A stretch of 64,000 bases of DNA from Eucalyptus grandis (lineage: Eukaryota > Streptophyta > Magnoliopsida > Myrtales > Myrtaceae), in the NCBI RefSeq assembly GCF_016545825.1, contig NC_052619.1:28683803-28747802 (forward strand). The letters are read 5' to 3'. Below the pieces are notes generated by a model, which did not search any database, was not told the DNA's origin, and saw only the letters and a list, made by a program, of their open reading frames with translations. The position numbers were made by a program, and so were the translations under genes. Positions within the stretch are counted from its first letter, which is position 1; every line of letters starts with the position of its first letter. Below are positions 42,714 to 55,087 of the stretch, piece after piece.

Positions 42714-45700
42714 TGTGGCATCCTGATTTTCCACTTATGTTTTCAATTGAATAAGTCGGGCTTTTCATTGATGCACCTATAGCCTTTTTCTTTGAGTTGG
42801 CCACTCACGAGTTAACTGATCTATTGGGTGAAGCCGTTAAGGAATTTTAACGCTATAGATTCGAGAATTCGACCAGGAACCGATTACTTGACTGTGCTAA
42901 TCTGCAAGGGTCAATACGGCATTGTCAAAATCGATTAGAGATTAGAGATAGGTCGATTCGACTGAGATATGTGATCAGTGAGTGGGTGATTCCACCTGAT
43001 TGCAAAATTCTCATCGAATGACACTAGACTGATTATTTTGTCTTTTCTGTATCTTGTGTCCACATTTGAAATATCGAGATTTTCACGACAATCGAGAGTT
43101 ACCAATGTGTCGAAGATGTACATTGTAGCTTTAAAAAAATCAACCACAGGTCAAATGCGCAAAAAATTCCTAAAAGCTACATGGTAGATTAAGATGCGCT
43201 AAAATTGCGTCGGATTGAAATTAACCATGAATTTAAACTTGATTTCAGAAATTAAAACTTCTATAATGTCACAATTTATTTTAGGAATGTTAACTCAAGC
43301 TTCGAAGATTTTTCTACAAACCGAGATTTTCGGCGAAAAATCAAAGTTAGGCCGTTTTGGACTAGGAACTTTGAGGGACCGTTTTTGGTCGCATATTTGG
43401 TCATCAAGTGGGATCTATGGGCAAGGAAAAATGTGGATTTAAGTGTGGACACATTGGATAAATTTATGAGCTTCAATTGAGATTGATTGGACGAGAAATT
43501 GAATGAGTTTGAAGGAGAATTGATGGAATTGGAGGGGAATATGTCCAAATTCATAGCCAAGGGTGGCGTGCAACAGTTGAGGACTCAACTAAGGCATGTT
43601 GGGGAAGTTTTGTGAGGGAAAAGAGGCAGAGGATAAGGCTGAGTGGTGGGGACAAGTGTGATGAGTGTTTGGGGATGAGATTGTGGACTTTGAAGGCAAA
43701 TGGTGGTCCCCCTTCAGCAGCCACCTTCTTCTTCCTCCTAGGACTTGCTTTCCCCATTGTAGAGGCCTTGAGGGAGCTTGAGAGAACCAACAAAATGAGC
43801 ATAGTAGCCCCTCCACCGTCGCACACCCGCCAGACCAACCAAGCCCGCCGTTTCCCCTATGTTTTCTCCTTTTGCTAGTTTCCGCTCCAGCTAACATTTC
43901 GCCAAGAACTCGAGTTAAAAGTTGTCTTCCTGAACGAATTAGCTCACGCTCCACCCACCATCATCTTTAGGGCATCCAGTCCATACGAGGGCACTTCGCC
44001 GCTTGCCAGAATGAGCCACCGGCCGTCCTGTTTGCCGGCGAGAAGGAACGGCTTGCCGGACTGCCTGGTTTCGCCAGTTCAGCGTTTTCTTCTTGTTTCT
44101 CCCCATTCCGGCCCTTTCTTTGCCTGTTCCAACCACCAACAATACCCTCTTGACCCCGGGAGCTACTAGTTGCTGACCACCCGCTCGCCGGAGCTCCGAT
44201 TAGCCCGATTTCTTGCTGTTCAACGGCTGGTTTCTCTCTCCCAGTTTAGCCAAGGACAGAAGCCGAACCAGCAAGGCTTTGGGACTTCGTGACCTTTTTC
44301 TAAGCCCTTCCCAACCTTGGTTGGTGTTTCCGCTAAGAGGATTGTCGCTCGCCTTGGTGTTGCCGTTGCCGTGGACTCACTGGAACGCTAAACCGATGAG
44401 TTTACTCACTAAATCATGCTTAGGAGGTTACTTATGCTTAAGGGTTGTTTAGATTAGTTTAAGTATGGACTAGTGATAATATAGAATGGTTAGATTAGTC
44501 TTAAAATTGATTAGTGTTAATCTAATTAGTGAGATTAGCACCTTTGAGGATGGATTAGTCCAAATCAGTAGACTTTCTACAATTCGGATTTTTGGACCCT
44601 CACCATTTGCCATTTTTGTGGATTGAAACGTGTTAATATTTTGAAGTCAATTTATTCTTGAGAAATGTATTAGACATCTTCAGTTATAACATATATTTTT
44701 CTCAAGATTTTTAGGGATTTAAAAGAAGGAGATATCAGCTCCGTCATTTGCAAACAGAATCTCGGACTGTGCTGGAATTTATGACCTTTTGGGATTCTAG
44801 GGGTTTTTATCAACTCTTAGGGTTCGAATTTCAAAATGGTTTTTTCATAAAAGTTTTTTTTTCACATATTTTAGTTTAACATACTCAAATTTTAGATCAA
44901 ATGGATAAGTTTTGCACCTCGAACTAAACTGATTTTGGAAAACAGACTTTTTGAAAACGAACTCAGTTTTTGCACTGGATTGAGCGATTTACTAGGCTTA
45001 ATCTAGAAGGATCTGGGTTAAGGTTTCTCTATAAAAAAGTTTCGTTTATGTGTCCTTTACAACATGTTCAAATTTTAGAATTTTCTGAAATTATTTGATT
45101 AGATTTCTAGATTTAAACTCGGAGACGCATAAGTGGACTGTTTCTGCCGGTTAGGACCGGTAGTAGTTCATGATTTTTCTTGATGCTTTACTTGCTTTAA
45201 TTAATGTTCTAATGACTTCTGGATTTAATTTATTAATTATTAAATTCTGGAAATTTACTGTTCACAAGTACTGTTCACGAAACACTGTTCACATGCACTG
45301 TTCACCCGAGAATGAAAAGTTGTCCAATTTCACGTGTTTTGATCTTATGAAGTGATTTAAGTGTATAAATGCATGGGCATCCGCATGAATTGAGTGATTT
45401 TTACAAAAAGGGAAATATGCCTAGTTCAAGGGACATTGGAAATGGACCGCCTTTAGGAGAAAATGATTTGGAAGTGTATATGCTAGCATGTATGCAAGGG
45501 CTAAGTGTTACACAATCGTGAGACTACGTGTGAATTACCTCTAGAGCCTTATACTATTGCTTATACATGAATAGGTTGTGAGCAGGTAAAGGGCTAAGTG
45601 TTACATGACGACTTGAGTCGCATGGGAATTACCTTTAGAGTCTTGTAGTATTGACATGTATAGTGAATGGCTAAGTTCTACACGATATCGAAACTCGTGT

Positions 45701-46302
45701 GAGCCACCTTTAGTGCCTTGCACTATTGCTATTTGTGGTCAAGGACTAAGTACTACACAATGGCGAGATTTCGTGTGGGTTACCTCTAGAGCCTTAGACT
45801 ATCGCTTATTGTAATCAAGGGCTAAGTGTTACATGGCGACTTGAGTCGCATAGGAACTACCTCTAGAGCCTTGAGTTTGTTTATTGAGTGGGGATGTTGA
45901 GTAGAATTGGAAATTGGATTATTGAGAATGAATATCAGGGGTGGATTGAACCACTGATATGATTTACCCGCGCCTGATTATGAGACGAAATTATGTGACA
46001 CGGAATGAGACGTGTCATAACGATTTGGTCTTATAATCGGGACTTTTGTGTTTGATTGGTTTGATAGTGAGATGTTCCAATTGTTGTGTGCATTAATTAT
46101 ATGCATTTGTGATATGAAATGTGCTGACGTGCAGGAAGGAACTAAGGTAATGTAAGTTCTCTGTTCTAATTGTGTGGTTGTGTGGCTAGAGCGTCCTGAG
46201 GTGTATTTTCTTCATAATAGAGGTTTAGGGGATAAACTTACTGAGACATTGTCTCACCCCGTCGTGGGCTCATTTTTCAGGTCCATAGGTGGAGGACCAA
46301 AG
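42714..46302 (+). repeat. Gypsy-2 5' LTR (right end missing)
   Basis: Matches the 3' LTR from its start to position 62592 of that copy, then is cut by Copia-2. It contains a C-rich zone (43,700-44,250), TTAGATTAG-type sequence (44,440-44,560), short CACTGTTCACG repeats (45,255-45,305) and the ~76-bp array (45,499-45,876). Confidence 0.88.
45499..45876 (+). repeat. ~76-bp tandem array, Gypsy-2 5' LTR
   Basis: Five units, starting near 45499, 45592, 45669, 45743 and 45821, each with CTAAGT(G/A)(T/C)TACA(C/T) and a TACCTCTAGAGCCTT-type word. The array is related to that of the solo LTR. Confidence 0.82.
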
Positions 46303-47210
46303 TGTTGGAGAAAACTTCCTTATCTGTTTTGAAGTTGACAAAACGTTTCCTTCCATCAAAGTCTGAAGACCACCAGACTCAAGATTTAAAGTCTGCCCTC
46401 ATTGACAGTTTCTAGACTGACGAAGAAGTCTTGTCCAAATGTGAGTATATCTTTAAGGATTTGATTCGTTTGGTTGAAGATTATCTCACGGCTGGAGATA
46501 GCATCTTGAGATCTATTATTTGTATTGCAATTAAATCGAGTAATTTAGATCCGTTGATTGGCGAAGTATACTTGGAAGGTTCTACTTATGGAAACCTAGA
46601 TCATGATTGTATGGGCGAGCAGGATTGGTGGACTATCTTCATTTTCCTTAAGTAACTCAAGATCTCCCTAATTGATTCTGTCCAACGAGTAGATTGGAAG
46701 AACTCCTTTGGAAGGTGTCAACGATTATGAAGGCATGAAGGAGTATATAAGGAAGACGCTCTAGTTATTCGAAGGTGTGTGAGATAGATAAATTCTAAAG
46801 TTTGAAGCTTATTGTTCTTTGCTGGTTCAATTGTTGAGCGTAAATTTGCACTCAAAAGAGAGATTAGATACTTGTGAGACCTTGAGAAAGTGTAGCAAAG
46901 TCTCTACGTTGTGGACTTAAGGACGTGAGACAGTAACATCTCTTTTGATTCTTAGTGAAATCCAGCCGGTGGGCTGTCAGTGCGGGAGAGTGGACGTAGG
47001 CTTGGTCTAAGCCGAACCACTATAAAACATCTTGTTTCAATTCTCTTTCCCTTATCTCTTTACTTAATTTGCAGTTTTATATATTAGATTATAAATCTTC
47101 TATATCTTAAGTCTTTTGTTTTCATATAAGTTGAATTAAGTTGTTGAGTTTCGTAAAACTTGTTTTTATACCTATTCACCCCCATCTAGGTGTTCTTACT
47201 AGCACTATCA
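46303..47210 (+). repeat. Copia-2 5' LTR
   Basis: 908 bp from TGTTGGAGAAAACTTCC to AGCACTATCA. CAAAG precedes it as the possible left target duplication; the right half is lost. Confidence 0.88.
46744..46750 (+). promoter_or_regulatory. TATA box of Copia-2 LTR
   Basis: TATATAA in GGAGTATATAAGGAAG, identical in the 3' LTR at about 55,529-55,535. Confidence 0.6.
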
Positions 47211-47212
47211 AT

Positions 47213-47224
47213 TGGTATTAGAGC
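47213..47224 (+). other. Copia-2 primer-binding site
   Basis: TGGTATTAGAGC, one transition away from the perfect initiator tRNA-Met site of Copia-1. Confidence 0.82.
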
Positions 47225-47272
47225 CTGTGTACTCATTTAATTGAAGTGTTTTTACTTTAGAGTTAAAGATCC

Positions 47273-48936
47273 ATGGCTAGTATGTTGGCTCCAGGTTTGG
47301 TTGAAGGGCAAAGCAACACCAGACCGCCTTATTTCGATGGAAAGGAATACAGCATATGAAAAAACAAGATGAAAGCATTTCTAAGATCGAAAGATCCTTT
47401 GGAATGGGATGTGGTAGACAAAGGAATTATTCCTAAAGCTACAACAGTCTCAAAAAGGGGGAAAGAAGCTGCAGAGGCTAGCGACATGACTCAAGAAGAG
47501 ATAACCAAGAGACAAGCTCTTGATGCAAAAGCAATTTACTCCTTATAATGTGCATTATCTCCTACTGAATATAACAGAATATTTTCTTGTGAAACAGCTA
47601 AAGAAGTCTGGGATAGACTGCACATCACCTATGAAGGAACATATCGAGTGAAAGAAACCATAATCAATTACTGACATGTTTAGCCGTTTTACAAAAGTCG
47701 TAAATGGTCTTGAGTATCAGGGTCAACCAATTTCAAGACCCATGAAGGTTAACAAATTGCTGCGTGGACTTTCCAAAGAGTAGAATCATGTAAAGACTTC
47801 AATAAGGGAGACACAAAGGATCATGCCACTCTCCGTTGACGAATTGGTTGGAACACTTTAGTCCTATGAAGTGGAGCAAATCAATGAAGAAGAAGATCCC
47901 AAAGGTAAGAAGTTTATTGCCTTAAAATCTAATTAAGATTATGATGTTACAGACTCTAAAGACGATATGGACGATGAAGAACTTGCTCTCATGATAAGAA
48001 GGTTCAGGAAACTGAACAAAAATGGAAGAAGATTCAATTGGAAGAAATAGAGCTCTCAAAGATTTCAAAACAAACTAGCTGAGGATGATGAATCCAATAA
48101 AGATGTGATTTTCTTTGAATGCAAGAAAAATGGACACATCAGACCCAACTGTCCCTTATGAAGAAAAGGAAAGGAAAAATTGAGAAATACGAAAGGCACT
48201 TAAAGCAGAAACTTGGAGTGATACTGAATGCGAAGAGAGTGATGATGATTATGCCAATATTTATTTAATAGCAAAATCAGAATCAGACTTAGACTCCGAA
48301 ATCAATACAGACTCATATTCAAATAGTAAAATCAAGGTAAGTAATTTTAAAATCCCTATTAAGGTCTTGAAATATATTTATGAATTGTGTCTTAGTCTCA
48401 AAACCTCTCTCAAGAGGATTTCCGAGCTAAAAAGGGAGAATTCTACACTGAAGCAATAGGAAATCTTATGGAAAGAAAAGTTTGAAAATCTAGATAAAAT
48501 TTTTATGATTTTAAAAGAAAATGCAAACTCTCTTTCAAAAGAAAACACACTTCTAAATGAATGATATTTCAAGTATTTCAAAAAGGTTTTCTATGGGATC
48601 GAGAAATTGGAAAAGATTCTTTCAGTACAAAGACTTTACTTTAACAAATCAGGCTTGGGAATGACTTTTGAAACCATTCATCTAATTAATTTTCTAAAAG
48701 TAAAGGAAAGAATCAAACAAAGACCTACAAACGCCTTTTATAGAAATCATTTTCAAAAAGTCTTTGTAAAACCTGTTGGCCGAAGTGCTCTTAGATGTTC
48801 TAAGTATAACAGCTCAGAACATTTTGAGAAAGAATGTTCTATGGTTTGGAGGCCTGTTAAGAAGGATTGGGCAAAGACCGTATATTGCACTAACTCCACT
48901 GGACCCAAGAAAGTGTGGGTACCAAAGAAAGCTTGA
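47273..48936 (+). pseudogene. Copia-2 gag
   Basis: ATGGCTAGTATGTTGG at 47273, then YFDGKEYSI, a TGA in place of Trp, and KNKMKAFLRS (DUF4219/UBN2 Gag). There is a ~60-bp deletion near 47,670 relative to Copia-1. The zinc knuckle ECKKNGHIRPNC at about 48,118 keeps its His but its first Cys is replaced by Phe. A coiled-coil and basic tail follow up to TGA at 48,936. TAG stops at 47781, 47859 and 48048 lie at the same codons as those in Copia-1, with identical spacing (78 and 267 bases). Further private stops include TAA at 47,546. Confidence 0.78.
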
Positions 48937-48949
48937 GTTTCTTTTTTAA

Positions 48950-51900
48950 TTGCAGATCACTATCAAGAAAAAGGTTAAATGGTATTTGGATAGTGGTTGT
49001 TCAAGGCATATGACTGGAGATTCAAATTGTTTTATTAAACTTAAGCAAGTAATTGGTGGAAAAGTCTCTTTTGGCGGAAACAGCAAAGGAAGAATTGTTG
49101 GATGTGAAATTGTAAAAATTGGAAGTCTCACAATCAACAACGTCTCCTTAGTGGAAAGACTCAACTACAACTTGCTCAGCATCAGCCAATTGTGCGACAC
49201 TGGATTCAATATCAATTTTCAAGAAGGAATATGTTCGGGCACTAGTAAAGATCTTTCACAATCCTTTATTGGGCGAAGACATGTGAATATTTATCTTTTG
49301 GATATCAATCCAGAAAGATCTCAATGTCTAATTTCAATTCAAGATGAAGAAAATCTATGGCATTGAAAGCTTGGCCATATCAACATGAAGCAAATTGCCA
49401 AGATCTCTTCAAGGAAGCTTGTTCGTGGACTACCCAACCAGAAGTACCAAAAATTTGACTTATGCACACCATGTGTATTGAGAAAACAGGTTAGAAATTC
49501 TTTCAAACCAATAAATCAAGTTTTCGCTAATCGTGTGCTGCAGCTCCTGCATATGGATCTCTTTGGACCAACTAAAACTCAAAGTATTGGTGGAAAGAGA
49601 TATTGCCTAGTAATAGTGGATGATTATTCACGATTTACTTGGGTATACTTTTTGGCAAGTAAGTCTGAAACCTTCTCTCATTTTGCTAAGTTTGCCAAGA
49701 AAGTACAGAATGAGAAAGGGTATGTTATTTCAAGTATATGGACAGACCATGGAGGTGAGTTTGAAAATCAAAACTTTGCTAAATTTTGTGATGAATCTGG
49801 TTTTCAGCATATGTTCTCCTCTCCATATACTCCCGAACAGAATGGTGTTGTGGAAAGGAAGAATAGATCTTTGCAAGAAATGGCTAGAACTCTTTTAATT
49901 GAAAGCAATATTTCTTCTTGTTTTTGGGCTGAGGCAGTTTCTACAGCATGTTATATTATTAACAGAGTGTTCTTAAGGCCTATTCTGGAGAAAACTCCCT
50001 ATGAGTTGTTCAAAGGAAAGAAGCCAATTGTTTCTTATTTTCATGTGTTTGGTTGCAAATGTTTTGTCTTGAAAAATACAAATGATCGAATTGGTAAGTT
50101 TGAAGAAAAATTAGACGAAGGAATCTTCCTTGGATATTCAACATCCAGCAAAACTTACAGAGTATACAACAAGAAGACTCAGTCTGTGGAAGAGTCAATG
50201 AATGTCAAATTTCAAGACTCTATACAAAATCAATCGATCCAGACTCAACCTGAAGAATCGAACCTGCTCTTGACTCTACAAAGTCTACTTCCCCTGAAGC
50301 AGCTCAGACTACAGAAGGACAACACCGAACGAATATTGAAGAATCAATTGAAGAAGAAGTTCAGCAGTTTGTCAGACCTACCAGCAACTGGAAGCACAAG
50401 TCTAGTCATCCCAAAGTACTCATCATAGGTAACATTGATGAAGGAATTCGTACAAGATCCAGAAGGCATGAAAAGTTTAGCGCTGTGGCTCTTATTTCTG
50501 AAATAGAACCCAAAAGCATAGAAGAAGCTTTAAGTGATGAAAGCTGGATTGAAGCTATGCAAGAAGAGCTCAGGCAATTCAATGTTAACGATGTTTGGGA
50601 GCTAACTCCTAAACCAAAAGGTAAATCTGTTATTGGAGCTAAATGGGTTTTCAGGAACAAGATGGACAAAAAAGGAAAAGTTGTAAAGAACAAAGCAAGA
50701 CTCGTGGCCAAAGGATATACGCAAGAAGAAGGGATAGACTATGATGAGACTTACGCACTAGTAGCAAGGTTAGAAGCAATTAGATTATTACTTGCTTTTG
50801 CTTGTTATAAGAATTTCAGGTTATTCCAAATGGACGTCAAAAGTGCATTCCTAAATGTATTTATTCAAGAGGAAGTCTACGTTGAACAACCTCCCGGTTT
50901 TGAAGACCTAAGGAATCCAGACTCTGTATTTAGACTGAAAAAGGTTGTATATGGTTTAAAGCAAGCACCTCGAGCTTGGTACGACAGATTAAGCAAGTTT
51001 TTAATCCAAAATAATTTTGTCAAAGGTAAAGTGAACACTACTCTGTTTATTAAAAGGGAAGGTAAAAACTTTTTACCTGTTCAAATTTATGTTGATAATA
51101 TAATATTTGGGTCATCTAACGTAAATCTATGCAAGAAATTCTCTAAGTCTATGTAGGATGAATTTGAGATGAGCATGATGGGTGAATTATCTTTCTTTCT
51201 CGGACTACAAGTAAAGCAATTGAAGGAAGGGATTTTCATTCACCAAGAAAAATATGCGAAAGAACTTGTTAAAAAATTCAGATTAGATAATTGCAAAAAG
51301 ACTGAAATACCTATGTCTAGTTCTTCGAAGCTGGATAAAGATGAAGGAGGAAAGAAAGTTGACTAGAAACTTTATAGGAGTATTATTGGTTCACTTCTTT
51401 ATCTTACTGCTTCTAGACCTTACATTTTGTTTAGTGTTTGCATTTGTGCCAGATTTCAGTCAGATCCAAAAGAATCTCATCTAAGTGTTGCGAAACGCAT
51501 AATCAAATACGTTGCAACAACCTTGAATATAGGTCTATGGTATCCTAAAGAATGAGACTTTACTCTCCTTGGATATTCAGACGCAGATCTAGCAAGTTGC
51601 CGAGTTGAAAGAAAAAGCACTTTCGGTACTTGTCAATTGCTTGGTAACAAGATAGTATCTTGGTTTTCGAGGAAGCAAAGTACAGTAGCTCTTTCAACAG
51701 CAAAAGCAGAATATGTGGCTCTTGGAAGTTGCTATTCTCAAATCTTATGGATAAAACAACTAAGAGACTTTGTAATTGAAGACTCTTGCACTGAGATCAA
51801 ATGTGACAACACCAGCGCGATTAATCTCACAAAGAATCCAATTCTTCATTCAAGAGCAAAGCATATAGAGATTCAACATCATTTTATTAGAGATCATGTT

Positions 51901-51990
51901 CAAAATGGAGAAGTAATGATCTAATTTATTAACTCAAAGAATCAACTGATGGACATATTTACAAAGCCACTTTGGAGAAAAGTCTATTTG
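48950..51990 (+). pseudogene. Copia-2 pol (protease, integrase, reverse transcriptase, RNase H)
   Basis: The best-preserved polyprotein in the window. Protease WYLDSGCSRHMTGD (about 48,980) is intact. The integrase catalytic triad is complete: HMDLFG, WTDHGGEF and NGVVERKN, in an open frame 49,385-50,428. A frameshift near 50,410 separates RT. RT has FQMDVKSAFLN (about 50,826), but the catalytic YVDD is YVDN (codon 51097-51099 AAT). TAG at 51154 (shared with Copia-1) and TAG at 51,362 break the frame. RNase H includes STAKAEYVALG and KHIEIQHHF (51,690-51,900), and DIFTKPL closes the polyprotein near 51,970. Not able to replicate itself. Confidence 0.85.
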
Positions 51991-52315
51991 AATCTATTCG
52001 CACAAAACTGAACATTATATCTCTTACCCAGAGAGTCGGATGTGCACAAGACTCAAAGGTAAAGTCCGAATGTGTTCGGACTCGGAAGACCAAGAGTTAT
52101 GACGGTAAGTTGTTTCTATATTTTAAACTTGAAAATGTACGGTTATTTATTAATTACTAATTGATTGAAATTATCTTTCCAAGTTTTCTTTACTTTTTCA
52201 AAAAGGCAGTTATCAATTTTGAAAAGACAGTTATTTTCAAAAAGGGAAGTCATTCTTTTCAAAAAGGTATTTTTATTTTCCTTTTACGACGTTTCGTCTA
52301 CCTCGTTTCACTTGC

Positions 52316-52365
52316 TTTATATACTGCCGAGACTTGTCTTCTTCGTTTTTACACTGAAACCCTAG
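52316..52365 (+). promoter_or_regulatory. TATA and telo-box ahead of the extra Copia-2 ORF
   Basis: TTTATATAC (52316-52324) and AAACCCTAG (52357-52365) lie 139 and 98 bases before the ATG at 52463, in a pyrimidine-rich stretch that resembles a plant 5' leader. An internal promoter for the third ORF is an inference from this arrangement; no transcript evidence is available. Confidence 0.35.
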
Positions 52366-52462
52366 AATACAAAATTCCTATTTGCTTGCACTTTCACTCT
52401 CGATCTGTCCAAAAGTTATCTCCTTTTTCGAGCAAGTGGTGAATTCCTCCCTTGAAGCGACA

Positions 52463-54670
52463 ATGTCTTCGAGAAAGTCTTCAAAGATTGCAAGTAGGGG
52501 ACCACGATTTATGCCCGAGGGTCCTACCCATTTTGACTTAACTGAGGAAGAAGATTCTTCTCCACCACTACGTCCGAGTCAGTAACAACCTTCTCAGCAA
52601 CGTTAACCTTCTCCACCGACTCAACCAGAAGATGAGGTTATAGAGGAGGCTAAACCTGTAAGAACTTTAACTCCCAAGGTTGCTTTCAAACTCTACTCTA
52701 ATCTGAAGAAATGAGGAACACCGATGTCTTTAATCGATGAATTCTTAAAAGATAGAGGATTCAAGAATGAAACCTTGTTTTTGCGAGAGTTGGAAAAACT
52801 AGGAGTTGTAGAGAAAGGATCGGCTGAAAGAATGTTTGCGAACATTTCTAGTGACCCATTCTATGGCACTGCAAATCAACCACAAGTTCTGGACGACGAT
52901 GAACATATGTTTACTCATTTTCAGCCTAGATCGGGTGTGGCTGCAAACATTAATGATGGCTCTAATCTGTTTAGATCGAAGAGTCACAAGAAGGTCTATT
53001 CGAATCTTTTGAAGAGAGGGGTGATGAACCCTAGAACTGTTGACTTTGATTTCCTTGATTCGATAAAGGTCAATCTGCGCGAGAAATTTACTTTACTGCA
53101 ACTGGAACGGTTCTGTTCTGAATCCATTGCTGCTTTTTCAGAACTCACCACGTACTTTTACTCAAACTTATCCTTCTTTGATGCAAACAGTTTTATTTTC
53201 ACTATGAAGGACAAGAAATTTTTGGTGAATACAGACACATTAGCTGACATAATTGGGGTGGAAAGAACGAGTTTCCAACCAATTAGTGTGTCTATTACTC
53301 ATGTTATTCTGTCGTTGGTGAGAGACAGGGATGTTGAAGGGAAGATTTCTTACTCAAGGATGAGTGCCTCTAACATTTTGGTGCACAAGATTGTGATAAA
53401 CTGCATTCGTCCCAAATCGACATCCAAGATTGATGTCTCTCGATCGGAAGCTAAATTGATGTGTGGCATCAATACTGGATTTAAATTCTCTCTGCCTCAC
53501 ACCATATTGTTTCATATGTACCGCATTGTGGTGAAAGATAAGGGACAACTCCCTTATTCTGCTCTTATCTCACATCTCTTTAAACACTTTAAAATTCACA
53601 TCTCTGCACCATTATGCTTGTCAACCACCTCTCCAATGGTGATTGGTTTCAAAATAGTCACAAAGATGAGATTGAAAAAGCTGAACAAAGTGTTGGAGCA
53701 TATGAAGGAAAAGTCTCCCATAAAAGCAAAACAAGACTCTGCTGCTGCGAAGAGAAAAGGCAAGGAGCCCATGGTTGCTCTTGTGAAGAAGAAAAGAGCT
53801 CTCATCTTGCAAGATGAAGAAGATGAGGATGAGTTGACTATATCAGCCTTGAGAAGCTTAAAGAGTTTTTGTTAGCTTTCGTGAGACAAGAGAAGAGCCA
53901 GAAGAAGAGGAAAAAGGGAGAAAAGACACAGAGAAGGAAGAAGAACAGAGGAGGATAGAGGAAAGATGAAGAGAAGAGGAAGAAGAAGATGAAGGAAGAG
54001 AAGAAGAGGAAGGAAGAAGAGAAGAAGAAGAGGAAGAGGAAGAAGAAGAGAGAGAAGGAGAACAAGATCGGGGTTAAGAAGACTCTTTCGAGCCAACCTT
54101 GGCTATCTCTCTGTCTAGTGCGTCTGAGATAAGAGGATTTGGATCTGTCGATGCTCATCACTCTAAAGATGAAGAAACCTTACCTACTCCACCTGAAGGC
54201 ATCAAAACAGGGGGAGCTGTTGGGACAAAAGGTATTTCTTCACCCTTATTTGCTAGTGATGTAAGTCACTTTGCAGCAGACCCAGAGGATGTGTATGCCT
54301 CGCACTATCCAGAAGACAGTCATGGTGGACAATTTGCTGAAGCTCCATCGCTTCTCAAAATCCCTAAATTTGACTCGACTGGTCCTAGTGATGCAACGGC
54401 TCAAACAACAGACTTTCAAGACTGTTGGAAATTCTATTGGACATTAGAAAACATCAATATGCTATGGAATTTGAGATGCAAGATCTCAATAATGCTTTTA
54501 AGGCCACTTTAGTGTCTATGCATGAACAGTTGAACGCCCTGAAGATTTAAGTTTAGTCTAATGTGTAGGGTGAAGATTTTCAGTCATTGAAGCATAGTTT
54601 TGACATGCTTGAGAAGACAGTGCATTCTATGGGAGAATTCGAGCTTGTTCGCCTGCCCAAACAGCCTTGA
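52463..54670 (+). pseudogene. Extra (envelope-like) ORF of Copia-2
   Basis: Third ORF between pol and the 3' LTR, typical of SIRE/Maximus Copia elements; its role is unproven. It starts at an ATG (52463) with MSSRKSSKIASRGPRFMPEG. In-frame stops at 52583, 52601 and 52712 are followed, still in the same frame, by a 383-codon open part (52724-53875). That part holds the 'putative plant transposon protein' pattern: VYSNLLKRGVMNPRTVDFDF, LLQLERFCSESIAAF, YFYSNLSFF and VNTDTLADIIGV. A basic/acidic stretch KRKGKEP...LQDEEDEDEL follows. After the stop at 53,875 a purine-rich Glu/Lys-coding zone and a second frame continue (54,099-54,512). A short coiled-coil-like end (YAMEFEMQDLNNAF, LEKTVHSMGEFEL) reaches TGA at 54,670. 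At least two frameshifts are present. No signal peptide or convincing membrane span was seen. Confidence 0.68.
53884..54070 (+). repeat. Purine-rich GAA/GAG tract
   Basis: Almost only A and G; 53991-54062 is 72 bases without a pyrimidine. In the frame that links both parts of the extra ORF it encodes Glu/Arg/Lys-rich sequence. Confidence 0.9.
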
Positions 54671-54730
54671 TTTTGACTCCATTTTCAATCCATATCTTTT
54701 TTAGTCTATTCTCCACTTTTTGCTGTTGAC

Positions 54731-54745
54731 AAAAAGGGGGAGAGG
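54731..54745 (+). other. Upstream polypurine-tract-like motif of Copia-2
   Basis: AAAAAGGGGGAGAGG, about 340 bases before the LTR-adjacent tract and very similar to it. Repeated polypurine motifs are known from SIRE-like elements. Confidence 0.5.
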
Positions 54746-55073
54746 TTTTATGCAAATTTGATGACTTATCTTCATATCTTTTTGCTTGACTTTTTGATTT
54801 GGACTTAACTTGACTTTTTGATTTGGACTTTATCTTTTGTTTGGTGTGGTCTTGATTCGGACTGGTTTGGATTGATTATGCTTGTAACTTAAGCTATTAT
54901 TGATTATGTTAAAGATAGTTGTGTTTACAGGACTAACACGTTTTCTGTGGTTGCAGAATTGTTACTATCCTTATCGCAATCTCTAATCTTCATTTATAAG
55001 AAATCTTGGTTTGCTTAAGTGTTATCTTGCAGGTCAAAAGTGTCCAAATCTGTGGGAAAGTTTTGTCACCATC

Positions 55074-55087
55074 AAAAAGGGAGAGAT
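55074..55087 (+). other. Copia-2 polypurine tract
   Basis: AAAAAGGGAGAGAT directly abuts the 3' LTR start TGTTGG at 55088. Confidence 0.85.

Noticed and set aside
43551..44452. Overlapping frames on both strands, repeated at 59,944-60,778
   Set aside because: GC-rich LTR segment of Gypsy-2. The frames do not agree between the two LTRs.
53838..54161. Phe/Leu-rich minus-strand frame resembling a membrane protein
   Set aside because: It is the complement of the GAA-rich purine tract of the extra Copia ORF.
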